In this document: one piece after another, positions 27,304-35,072 of the stretch
How positions within the stretch are numbered: position 1 is the first letter of the stretch
Layout of the letters: every line of letters begins with the position of its first letter
NCBI RefSeq assembly: GCF_041435215.1
Contig: NZ_CP108394.1
Span: 3,038,001 to 3,102,000 of the forward strand
Reading direction: 5' to 3'
DNA: 64,000 nucleotides
Origin: Streptomyces sp. NBC_01314
Lineage (GTDB): Bacteria; Actinomycetota; Actinomycetes; Streptomycetales; Streptomycetaceae
The notes under the pieces: model-generated
What the model saw: only the letters and a program-made list of their open reading frames with translations
Told to the model about the DNA's origin: nothing
Databases searched by the model: none
Position numbers and translations under genes: made by a program

Positions 27304-27318
27304 CGTGGAACGTTGCAC
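27304..27318. promoter_or_regulatory. LacI-family operator, copy 3, before the rhamnosidase gene
   Basis: CGTGGAACGTTGCAC lies 25 nt before the ATG at 27344, where a bound repressor would block transcription or initiation. It matches copy 1 in 14 of 15 positions. Confidence 0.7.
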
Positions 27319-27343
27319 ACGATAGAGAAGCGAGGCGGCCGGC

Positions 27344-30148
27344 ATGGGCCTTGAGCGTCCCGAACCCGACACCACACTGGTCTCCGTCCGGTTCGAGCAC
27401 CGGGGGGACGCGCTCGGCGTCGGCACGCCCGAACCCCGCCTGTCGTGGCAGGTCCGCACCGACGACCCCGCCTGGCGGCAGACGGCGTACGAGGTGGAAC
27501 TGGACGGCGGTACGACGGCGCATGTCGATTGCGCCGAGCAGGTGCTGGTGCCGTGGCCCTTCGCCCCCCTGGCCTCACGCGGCGGGGCGAGTGTCCGGGT
27601 CCGGGTGGCCTGCGGAACGCGCTGGAGCGACTGGAGCGCGCCGGCCACCGTGGAGACGGGCCTGCTGCGCCCCGACGACTGGACCGCCCGGTTCATCACC
27701 CCCCACCACCACGGCGCCCTGGACGCGCCCGCCCCCGAGCTCGTACGGACGGTCGTGCTGCGGGAGGACGTGGTCTCGGCCCGCCTCTACGCCACCGCTC
27801 ACGGTGTCTACACCGCGTCCCTCAACGGCATCCGGGTCGGCGACGAGGTCCTCGCCCCCGGCTGGACCAGCTACCGCCACCGGCTGCGGTACCAGACCCA
27901 CGACGTCACCGCCCTGTTGAAGAAGGGCGAGAACACCCTGTCGGCCGTGCTCGGCAACGGCTGGTACCGCGGCCACCTCGGCTGGTGGGGCGCCCGCGCG
28001 CTGTACGGCGACCGGCTGGCCCTGCTGGCCCAGCTGGAGGTCCGCTACGCCGACGGTTCGGTGGAGGTCTTCGGCACCGACGAGCAGTGGCGGGCCCGCG
28101 ATTCCGGGATCCTCGCGGACGACCTCTACAAGGGGCAGCGCACCGACCTGCGGTTCGCCCCGGGCCAAGCCGACGGCCCGGTGGAGGTGCTGTCCGGGCA
28201 GGAGGCGGACCTGGCGCGACTGGTCGCCCCGGAGGGGCCACCGGTACGCGTCACCGAGGTGCTGCCCGCGTCGAAGGTCTGGCAGTCGCCGTCCGGCCGT
28301 ACGCTCGTCGACTTCGGCCAGAACATCGTCGGCTGGGTCCGGCTGCGCGTGCGTGACACCACGGCCGGCGCCGAGGTCGTCGTGCGGCACTCCGAGGTCC
28401 TGGAGGACGAGGAGCTGTGCACGAGGCCGCTGCGGACGGCCGACGCCATCGACACCTACCTCCTGGCCGACGCCGAGGAGACCGTCCTCGAACCCTCGCT
28501 CACGTTCCACGGTTTCCGGTACGCCGAGGTCACCGGCGTACCGGACCTGGCGGCCGATGATGTGCACGCCGTCGTCGTCAGCAGCGACCTGCGCCGCACA
28601 GGGTGGTTCTCCTGCTCCGACCCGGACCTGGAGCAGTTCCACGACAACGTCGTCCGGGGCACACGCGGCAACTTCCTGGACATACCCACGGACTGCCCGC
28701 AGCGCGACGAACGGCTCGGCTGGACCGGCGACATCCAGGTCTTCTCCCCCACCGCCACCTTCCTCTTCGACGCGGCGGGCTTCCTGTCCTCCTGGCTCGC
28801 CGACCTCGCCGCCGACCAGCACGCCGACGGCGCGGTCCCCTGGGTGATCCCCGACGTCCTGGACGACGCGGCCCCGACCGCGGCGGCCTGGGGCGACGCC
28901 GCCCCGGTGGTGCCGTGGGTGCTGTACGAACGCTACGGCGACCTCGGCGTCCTTGAGCGGCAATTCACCAGCGCCCGCGCATGGGTCGACAAGGCCGCCT
29001 CCCTCACGACCGACGGAGTGTGGGCGGGCGGATTCCAGTTCGGCGACTGGCTCGACCCCACCGCGCCGCCGGACGACCCGTTCGCCGCCCGCACTCCCAC
29101 CGATGTCGTCGCCACCGCCTGCCTGGTCCGCTGCGCCGACGTCGTCGCCCACACCGCGGAGGTCCTGGGCCGCTCCGCGGACGCCGCCCACTACTCCGCA
29201 CTCGCCGACCAGACCCGCCAGGCGTTCGCCCGCGCCTACGTCACCCCGGCGGGCCGGGTGCTGGGCGACTCACCGACCGCGTACGCCATGGCCCTGCAAT
29301 GGAACCTGCTGGCCTCCCCGCACCATCGTGCGGTGGCCGGAGACCGGCTCGCCGACCTCGTCCGCACGAACGGCTTCCGTATCGCCACCGGATTCGTCGG
29401 CACCCCGCTGATGACCGACGCCCTCACCTCCGCCGGGCACCCGGACCTCGCCCACCGGCTGCTGCTGGAGAAGGGCTGCCCGTCCTGGCTGTATCCCGTG
29501 ACGATGGGCGCCACCACGGTCTGGGAACGCTGGGACAGCATGCTGCCCGACGGCACGGTCAATCCCGGCCAGATGACCTCCTTCAACCACTACGCCCTCG
29601 GAGCCGTCGCCGACTGGATGCACCGCACCGTCGCCGGACTGGCCCCGGCCGCGCCCGGCTACCGCGAAATCCGCGTACGTCCCCTGCCGCACCGGTCACT
29701 CACCCACGCCACGGCCGTGCACCTCACCCCGTACGGCGAGGCGTCCGTGGGCTGGCGGCGCGAGCACGGCCGCTTCCACCTGAAGGTGGTCGTGCCCGCG
29801 GGCACACGGGCCACCGTCCACATCCCCGGTTCCGCGCAGCCTCCGGTGACCGTGGCGCACGGCACGCACACGTGGACCGTCGACGACCCCTGCCCCGCCC
29901 CGGCACCGTCCGAGGTGGTCACCGTGCGGGACCTGATGGACGAGCCCAACCTGTGGGCACACACAGTCGGCGCCCTGACCCGGCAGGGGCTGAACGGGGA
30001 CTCGGCACAACTGGCCCGGCAGCTGGGACCCTTCCTGGACCTGCCGGCCGGCCGACTGCCCGCGCTGCTCAACAGGGTCCTATTCGAGGACGGCGGCACC
30101 GACGCCGCCGCCGCTCTGGAGACGTTGCTGAGCAGCGCGGCGGACTGA
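27344..30148 (+). CDS. Alpha-L-rhamnosidase, GH78 family, intracellular
   Basis: Predicted 934-aa enzyme that removes terminal alpha-L-rhamnose. Layout: N-terminal fibronectin-like region with TPEPRLSWQVRTDDPAWRQT, a lectin-like beta-sandwich (GDEVLAPGWTSYRHRLRYQT, LGNGWYRGHLGWWG), the (alpha/alpha)6 catalytic barrel with DCPQRDERLGWTGD at about residue 447 and TTVWERWDSMLPDG near 725, then a C-terminal beta domain. No signal peptide, so it acts on imported oligosaccharides. The last ~75 residues (from VTVRDLMDEPNLW) are an extra helical segment beyond the usual family end. Confidence 0.92.
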   Translation: MGLERPEPDTTLVSVRFEHRGDALGVGTPEPRLSWQVRTDDPAWRQTAYEVELDGGTTAHVDCAEQVLVPWPFAPLASRGGASVRVRVACGTRWSDWSAPATVETGLLRPDDWTARFITPHHHGALDAPAPELVRTVVLREDVVSARLYATAHGVYTASLNGIRVGDEVLAPGWTSYRHRLRYQTHDVTALLKKGENTLSAVLGNGWYRGHLGWWGARALYGDRLALLAQLEVRYADGSVEVFGTDEQWRARDSGILADDLYKGQRTDLRFAPGQADGPVEVLSGQEADLARLVAPEGPPVRVTEVLPASKVWQSPSGRTLVDFGQNIVGWVRLRVRDTTAGAEVVVRHSEVLEDEELCTRPLRTADAIDTYLLADAEETVLEPSLTFHGFRYAEVTGVPDLAADDVHAVVVSSDLRRTGWFSCSDPDLEQFHDNVVRGTRGNFLDIPTDCPQRDERLGWTGDIQVFSPTATFLFDAAGFLSSWLADLAADQHADGAVPWVIPDVLDDAAPTAAAWGDAAPVVPWVLYERYGDLGVLERQFTSARAWVDKAASLTTDGVWAGGFQFGDWLDPTAPPDDPFAARTPTDVVATACLVRCADVVAHTAEVLGRSADAAHYSALADQTRQAFARAYVTPAGRVLGDSPTAYAMALQWNLLASPHHRAVAGDRLADLVRTNGFRIATGFVGTPLMTDALTSAGHPDLAHRLLLEKGCPSWLYPVTMGATTVWERWDSMLPDGTVNPGQMTSFNHYALGAVADWMHRTVAGLAPAAPGYREIRVRPLPHRSLTHATAVHLTPYGEASVGWRREHGRFHLKVVVPAGTRATVHIPGSAQPPVTVAHGTHTWTVDDPCPAPAPSEVVTVRDLMDEPNLWAHTVGALTRQGLNGDSAQLARQLGPFLDLPAGRLPALLNRVLFEDGGTDAAAALETLLSSAAD

Positions 30149-30249
30149 CCTCCACCACGCACACCGTGTTCGCGGAGGCATCAGCCGCTGACACCGATCT
30201 GAAACGATTTAGATGAAGATGTCATGCCCATAAAGGCTCGCTCCTGTTC

Positions 30250-30474
30250 GTACCCCTCACAGGCCTACTCGTGTTCGCCGTGGTCGGATGCACGGCGGTC
30301 GTGCCCGCCTCCGCGTCTCTTGCCGGGCCGGTCTCGGACTCGTCGTTCTCCGTGAAGGCGCTGACCACCAACGGCCGGGTGAACCCGCTGGGCATCGGAA
30401 ACGAGGACCCGGTCTTCGGCTGGCAGTCGACGTCGGACCGGCGGGCAACCTCGCAGAAGGCCTACGAGATCCAA
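30250..30474 (+). pseudogene. Truncated N-terminus of a second, secreted GH78 rhamnosidase
   Basis: A hydrophobic signal-like run (LVFAVVGCTAVVPASASLAG) is followed by VKALTTNGRVNPLGIGNEDP and VFGWQSTSDRRATSQKAYEI, the opening of secreted GH78 enzymes. No usable ATG precedes it in frame, and homology stops abruptly near 30474. Only about 70 of 900-1000 residues remain. Confidence 0.6.
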
Positions 30475-30960
30475 GGCGGACGCACGCCGACGCCGACCCG
30501 TTGCTGGTGCTCACCGAGTCCGCGCTGGAGCGCTATGGCCTGCCCGTCGCCCTCACGGATGAGGAGCGGCTCGCCGGGCGGATCCCCGAGGGCCACAAGG
30601 TCATCAAGCAGCTGGTCCGTGCGGAGTGGAAACTGACCAAGCGCGGGTTCGGGCCGTGGGGTCCAGGCCGCCGTCACCGACCACGCCAAGGAGCAGGACA
30701 AGCCCCGCTTCGGCGTCGAAGCCGCCGTACGGACCAAGGCCCGGCATCCGGAACCGGAGCCGACGGCAGCGTAGCGGGCCGTAAAGCTGGCCCAGCCGCC
30801 CGAGAAGACTGCGCCTGCGCGGCACCGCGTTGGGCATCGCTGGACGCGGACCTCCCGGCACCGGCCAGGCAGGCCACCCACGACGGCCGTCAAATTTCGT
30901 CCGTTCCCGAGCTCTCTTATCCCGGCACCGTCGACGAAAGATCGCAAACGCTTTACGCTG
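30475..30960. other. Gap with an unidentified coding remnant
   Basis: Between the rhamnosidase fragment and the next fragment lies a frame reading LLVLTESALERYGLPVALTD, then EERLAGRIPEGHKVIKQLVR and AEWKLTKRGFGPW (about 30500-30660, plus strand), without start or proper end. It looks like part of a mobile-element or plasmid-type protein, but I cannot name the family. The rest appears non-coding. Confidence 0.35.
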
Positions 30961-30991
30961 CGTGCTCGGAAGGTAACTAGCTGGGGGGCGA

Positions 30992-31195
30992 ATGGTCGAT
31001 CCGATCGAGATCGAAGCACCGGACGATACGGGCTCGCCAACCTTTCGGCGATACGAGTACCAGGTCCACATCGCTGTGCAGGCGGTCTTGGAGATGTTGG
31101 CGGGTGGGACGGTCCAGCACATCACCTGCGAGCAGGGCGGTTGCAAGTTCCGGGGGCGTGCGGCTGGTCGGGTTGTGACCGGTTGGGGTGCATAA
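30992..31195 (+). pseudogene. IS-truncated gene start, possibly DUF4297/Cap4-like nuclease
   Basis: A G-rich ribosome site precedes the ATG. The first ~45 residues, VDPIEIEAPDDTGSPTFRRY and EYQVHIAVQAVLEMLAGGTV, resemble the opening of dsDNA-nuclease-domain (DUF4297/Cap4) defence effectors, where an EYQ-containing helix begins the nuclease fold. From about 31135 the sequence changes character and it ends at 31195, one base before the insertion sequence. The rest of the gene is not on the other side of the IS. Confidence 0.45.
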
Positions 31196-31198
31196 CAG

Positions 31199-31266
31199 GG
31201 CAGGCACGGGCTTCGTGATCATTGTGGTGTCTAAGCCCAATGATCATGAGGTGGCCCGTGCCTGCC
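31199..31266 (+). repeat. Long hairpin at the IS left end covering the transposase start
   Basis: GGCAGGCACGGGC (31199-31211) pairs with GCCCGTGCCTGCC (31254-31266); inside it GTGATCATTG (31215-31224) pairs 9 of 10 with CAATGATCAT (31238-31247). The in-frame start codons at 31240, 31246 and 31258 are all inside the stem, so an mRNA reading in from outside would hide them. Confidence 0.75.
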
Positions 31267-32499
31267 GCTGTATCTTCTCCCATTCCCGCCGTGCTGGTGA
31301 AGCTGGGTCCGCTGGATGCCGGTCGGGTGGCTGACCTGCGCCTGTACTTCGACTCGGTGCCCGACCCGCGCTCCCGGCGGGGCCGGTGGTACTCGCTGAC
31401 CGCCATCCTGCTGGTGTGTGCCTGCGCGGTCGTCTCGGGAGCGAGGAGCATCGACGAACTCGCCGAGTGGGGCCAGCGTGCTTCGAACGGACTCCTGACA
31501 GTCATTGGGATCCGGCGCCACCTGCTCAGATGGCGGCGCACTCCGTCGCCGGCCACGATCGGCCGTGTGCTGGGGGCTGTTGACGGTGACGCCCTGGACC
31601 GGGCGGTGGGCGCCTACCTGGCCGACCGGCATCGCGCTGCCACCGAGCCGGCCCAGGCGCCGTCGCCGTCCGCGTCCGGGCCCTCGCGCGTGATCGCTGT
31701 CGACGGCAAAGCACTCAGGGGATCAGCCCGCCTCACCGCGACGCGCCGGCATCTGCTCTCCGCGGTCACTCACGGCACCGTCGTGACCCTCGCCCAGGTG
31801 GAGGTCGGCGCGAAGACGAACGAAACCACGCACTTCCAACCGCTCCTGGCACCGCTGGACCTGGCCGGCGCCGTCGTCACCTTCGACGCCCTGCACTCGG
31901 TCAAGGCGAACATCTCCTGGCTGGTCGAGGCCAAGAAGGCCCACTACATCGCCGTGATCAAGACCAACCAGCCGACCGCCCACAGCCAGCTCGCAGCCCT
32001 GCCGTGGTGGGACATCGCTGTCCAGTACACCGCCTCCGCCTCCGGACACGGCAGGCGCGAGTCCCGCTCGATCAAGACCTGCGCCGTCGCGGACGAACTC
32101 GGCGGAATCGCCTTTCCTCACGCCCGCCTGGCCATCCGCGTCCACCGCCGCCGCAAGCAGACCGGCAAGCGCGAGACCCGTGAGAGTGGCTACGCCGTCA
32201 CCAGCCTCGACGCCCACCAGGCCGGCCCCGCCGACCTGGCCGCCGCGATTCGCGGGCACTGGGGAGTGGAGAACTCCTCGCACCACATCAGGGACGTCAC
32301 CTTCGCCGAGGACGCCTCCACCGTCCACGCCGGAACCGCACCACGAGCCATGGCGACCCTCCGCAACCTCGCCATCGGCGTGCTGAAAACCCTCGGAGCC
32401 GACAACATCGCCAAGACCACCCGCGCGATCCGCGACGAGCCCCAACGAGCACTCCCCATCCTGGGCATCACCAACGGTCCGGACACCTACGGAACTTGA
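31240..32499 (+). CDS. ISAs1-family transposase
   Basis: Predicted DDE transposase of about 419 aa. The N-terminal region DPRSRRGRWYSLTAILLVCA and CAVVSGARSIDELAEWG is the family start; the catalytic Asp residues lie in VIAVDGKALRGSAR and VVTFDALHSVKANISWL, and the Glu in HWGVENSSHHIRDVTFAEDA. The frame is intact. Start choice is uncertain among 31240, 31246 and 31258. Confidence 0.9.
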   Translation: MIMRWPVPAAVSSPIPAVLVKLGPLDAGRVADLRLYFDSVPDPRSRRGRWYSLTAILLVCACAVVSGARSIDELAEWGQRASNGLLTVIGIRRHLLRWRRTPSPATIGRVLGAVDGDALDRAVGAYLADRHRAATEPAQAPSPSASGPSRVIAVDGKALRGSARLTATRRHLLSAVTHGTVVTLAQVEVGAKTNETTHFQPLLAPLDLAGAVVTFDALHSVKANISWLVEAKKAHYIAVIKTNQPTAHSQLAALPWWDIAVQYTASASGHGRRESRSIKTCAVADELGGIAFPHARLAIRVHRRRKQTGKRETRESGYAVTSLDAHQAGPADLAAAIRGHWGVENSSHHIRDVTFAEDASTVHAGTAPRAMATLRNLAIGVLKTLGADNIAKTTRAIRDEPQRALPILGITNGPDTYGT

Positions 32500-32509
32500 T
32501 CAAGCCCTG

Positions 32510-33358
32510 ATGACAGCCCCGTTGTCCATCGCCACTCCCGTCGACTTACGGGTCCAACCCGTCGACACGCTACTTGAGCGAGTGGAGCGTTCTCTTCAGG
32601 TCCGTTTCGACCGGGACACGATGGTGCGTAAGCGCCGGACCGTCGGCGCGCGTACAGACCGCGACACCTGGGTCCGGATCGAGCGCCGCCCGTTCAACAA
32701 GATCGAAGGCCAGGGGTGGAACAGCGCCGAGTGTGCCGCGCTGCTGAGCGTGATCAGGACGCCTGCTTGGTTCGGAGGCGTTGTCTGGAGTGACACCGCT
32801 GAGGCGATGATGTGGCGGGCCGATGAGAGCGAACCTCTGCCCGGGGACCCCGTGAATCCGCGTACGGCATTGGCTCTTTCGGGTGAGTGGTGGGCGGCGC
32901 TGAACGCCTCGCTGGATGTGCTGGCTGCCCACCACACGACGCGCGTTGCAACGCCGGACACCGTGACCGTCACCCAAGCCCGGGTCACGCAGTCCATCCA
33001 GGCTGTGTTTCCGGGCGTCCTCGACACGACGATCCGGAACTGGGCGCCGGCGCACGCGGATCTCACCTGGGCGAACGTGACAGGCCCGCAGTTCTGCCTG
33101 TTCGACTGGGAGGACTGGGGGATGGCTCCCCTCGGACTGGACGCTGCCTGGCTGTGGGGGAACTCGCTTGCCATCCCGGAGTTGGCCGCGCAAGTACGCC
33201 GTGAGCGGCACCGCGACCTGGAAAGCCGGGATGGAAAGCTGATGGCGCTGTTCTTCTGCTCCGCGATCGTAGGTCCGCACGCTGACCCGGATGACTCCCG
33301 GCTGTGGCTCGCTCAGATGGAGACGGAACGGCTTGTGGCCGAACTGCAGGCCGGTTGA
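32510..33358 (+). CDS. Aminoglycoside-phosphotransferase-like kinase
   Basis: Predicted 282-aa protein of the APH kinase fold. The catalytic-loop and metal motifs are WAPAHADLTWANV and CLFDWEDWGMAPLGLDAAWLWG; the N-terminal lobe (MVRKRRTVGARTDRDTWVRI) is short. The ATG starts exactly at the base after the IS end, so the original promoter and perhaps part of the N-terminus have been replaced. Similar genes occur in Streptomyces beside HD-domain and NTP-pyrophosphatase genes. The substrate is unknown; antibiotic resistance should not be assumed. Confidence 0.7.
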   Translation: MTAPLSIATPVDLRVQPVDTLLERVERSLQVRFDRDTMVRKRRTVGARTDRDTWVRIERRPFNKIEGQGWNSAECAALLSVIRTPAWFGGVVWSDTAEAMMWRADESEPLPGDPVNPRTALALSGEWWAALNASLDVLAAHHTTRVATPDTVTVTQARVTQSIQAVFPGVLDTTIRNWAPAHADLTWANVTGPQFCLFDWEDWGMAPLGLDAAWLWGNSLAIPELAAQVRRERHRDLESRDGKLMALFFCSAIVGPHADPDDSRLWLAQMETERLVAELQAG

Positions 33359-33584
33359 GGGATGGTCTGGTCGTAGACGAGCCTCTCGTCGTTCCTAGAT
33401 TGTTCCGGCCGACCCTGCCAGGAGACGGAGGCTTCTCCCTTTGATGAAGTCGCTGCGGTGGATCGTCGGCCGGTCCACAATGATCACTTCCACGTCATGC
33501 CCCCGAGCGCAGCGCTGGCGTTCGCAGCGTCGACTATCCCCTCAGGGGACGTGGATGCCGCTCTCTGAGAAAGGGTCTCTGCTC

Positions 33585-34178
33585 ATGCCGGGTATCAAGG
33601 TCGCGATGTGTACGGGGAATCCGGGCAAGTTCCGTACGGCTCAGGAGCATCTCGCGCCTTGGGGTATTGCGGTGGAGCAGGTGGCGTTGGAGCTGGACGA
33701 GATCCAGACCACGTCCGTCGCGGAAATCGCCCAGCACAAGGCCCGGCAGGCCTTCGCGATCCTCGGGCGACCGCTGTTCGTCGAGGACTCGGGGTTCTAC
33801 ATCGAGGAGTTCGGGGGCTGGCCGGGGCCCATGGTCAAGCAGGCCCTCGAAGCCTTCGGGCCCGGCGGATTCACGCACCTCGCAGACCTCACGGAGAAAC
33901 GGACGTGCCGCTTCGCGAGTGCCGCCGTGTACGTCGACGCGCGAGGCGAACTCCGCACCTTCGCGGATGACTCCCGGAAGCCGGGCTCCATCGCCTCTGC
34001 CCCCGATCGCGGTGATGGGCCGCGGTCCTGGTCGGATCTGTGGTCGATCTTCGTCCCCGAGGGCGCCACGTCGACGCTCGCGGCCCTGCCGGCCGCTGAA
34101 CAGGAGCAGGTGTTCGCCGAGTGGCGGGCGGACTCGGTGGTTGCCGCGATGGGAGCCTGGCTGTCTGGGCGCCGATGA
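33585..34178 (+). CDS. Ham1/RdgB-like non-canonical NTP pyrophosphatase
   Basis: Predicted 197-aa enzyme hydrolysing unusual purine triphosphates such as ITP or XTP to monophosphates. Family elements: VAMCTGNPGKFRTAQEHLAP at the N-terminus (nucleotide pocket), QTTSVAEIAQHKARQAF, and the catalytic LFVEDSGFYIEEFGGWPGPM. ATG at 33585 follows a GAGAAAGGG-like site; a longer in-frame extension upstream has no family similarity. Streptomyces has a housekeeping copy elsewhere, so this divergent one is probably dedicated to the adjacent cluster. Confidence 0.85.
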   Translation: MPGIKVAMCTGNPGKFRTAQEHLAPWGIAVEQVALELDEIQTTSVAEIAQHKARQAFAILGRPLFVEDSGFYIEEFGGWPGPMVKQALEAFGPGGFTHLADLTEKRTCRFASAAVYVDARGELRTFADDSRKPGSIASAPDRGDGPRSWSDLWSIFVPEGATSTLAALPAAEQEQVFAEWRADSVVAAMGAWLSGRR

Positions 34179-34274
34179 CTGCTTTGACGGTGCCCAACAC
34201 CCAGTGATCTGCTCGACGCGTCGTGCTGGCCGGTGGCCCGCCGCTGTCAGCTCTGCTGCCCAGCGGTCCGGCGG

Positions 34275-35021
34275 CTACTTGGTCGCGATGACGTAGACGC
34301 TGCCCCACTGGCGCTTCGGGTTGGCGATCTGCGGGTCGAAGTTCCAGGGCTCAACTGTGGTGAACCCTGCCTCGGTGAAGAGCTGGACGAGCTTGTCGTG
34401 GTCGTAGGCCCAGTAGTGCGGGTTGTAGGTGGGGGCGTCGTCCTGGTCTCGGAAGACGTAGTTGATCAGGTCGAGGTGTGTGTTGATGTCGTCGAGGCAG
34501 TCCCGTTTCCCGTACCACTTCTTGATCATCTCTTCGCTGTCAGCTGTGCCCTCCGGGTACTGGGCCAGCACGAAGGCGGCGTCGGGTACACCGGTGATGA
34601 GACGGCCGCCGGGGGCGAGTACGCGGTGGGTCTCACGGGCGTAGTGCTTGGCCGAGCGGGGGTAGTCGATGTGCTCCAGGAAGTGTTCGGAGAACAGTTC
34701 GTCGACGGTCGCGTCGTGGAGTGGTATGCCTTCGCGTACGTCCCACAGCAGGTCTGCGGGTGGTACGGCGTCGATGTTGAAGAAGCCGGCGATCCGGTGG
34801 GCCCCTCCGCCGATCTGCACCTTGCGGGGTGTGTCGTCGATGCGGCCGTTGGGCCAGGTCCTCTGGCTGGCCCGGTGGGCGCGGTGGAGTTCGAGCTCTT
34901 TGACGGTGGCGCGCAGAGCCCGGCCAAGGCCATGTGTCGTGGTCGGCTGTCGCAGCAGCCGCGTTATCTGCTCCATGACCTGGTCCGGGCTGGCTGTCTC
35001 GATGTTCTGCTGAGGCGTCAC
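34275..35021 (-). CDS. SAM-dependent methyltransferase (class I)
   Basis: Predicted 248-aa protein; GTG start with GAGGAGAT 6 nt upstream. Motif I appears as KVQIGGGAHRIAGFFNID, a form shared with methyltransferases of type-11/glycosyl clusters, and motif IV-V as FLEHIDYPRSAKHYARETHR followed by VLAPGGRLITGVPD. Last gene of the minus-strand operon, 51 nt after the unknown 464-aa gene. Substrate unknown. Confidence 0.8.
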   Translation of the reverse strand: MTPQQNIETASPDQVMEQITRLLRQPTTTHGLGRALRATVKELELHRAHRASQRTWPNGRIDDTPRKVQIGGGAHRIAGFFNIDAVPPADLLWDVREGIPLHDATVDELFSEHFLEHIDYPRSAKHYARETHRVLAPGGRLITGVPDAAFVLAQYPEGTADSEEMIKKWYGKRDCLDDINTHLDLINYVFRDQDDAPTYNPHYWAYDHDKLVQLFTEAGFTTVEPWNFDPQIANPKRQWGSVYVIATK

Positions 35022-35072
35022 GGTGATCTCCTCGGAAGTCGTCGCGGGCGAGTGGGGCTGCGGTTGCGTTCC

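Larger units (their letters stand above)
31196..32509 (+). mobile_element. ISAs1-family insertion sequence (element A)
   Basis: The left end CAGGGC (31196-31201) and the right end GCCCTG (32504-32509) are inverted and flank one DDE transposase gene, as in ISAs1-type elements. The 10 bp outside the two ends do not match (GGGTGCATAA on the left, ATGACAGCCC on the right), so there is no visible target duplication. Both neighbouring genes are cut or abut the ends, which suggests deletion or recombination after insertion. Confidence 0.75.

Noticed and set aside
27575..29191. 538-codon minus-strand frame antisense to the rhamnosidase
   Set aside because: Shadow frame; no start context and no recognisable motif.
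31196..32509. Target-site duplication for IS element A
   Set aside because: The 8-10 bases on the two sides do not match, so no duplication can be claimed.
32510..33358. Naming the kinase-like gene an aminoglycoside resistance determinant
   Set aside because: The fold is shared by many small-molecule and protein kinases, and nothing here points to an antibiotic.
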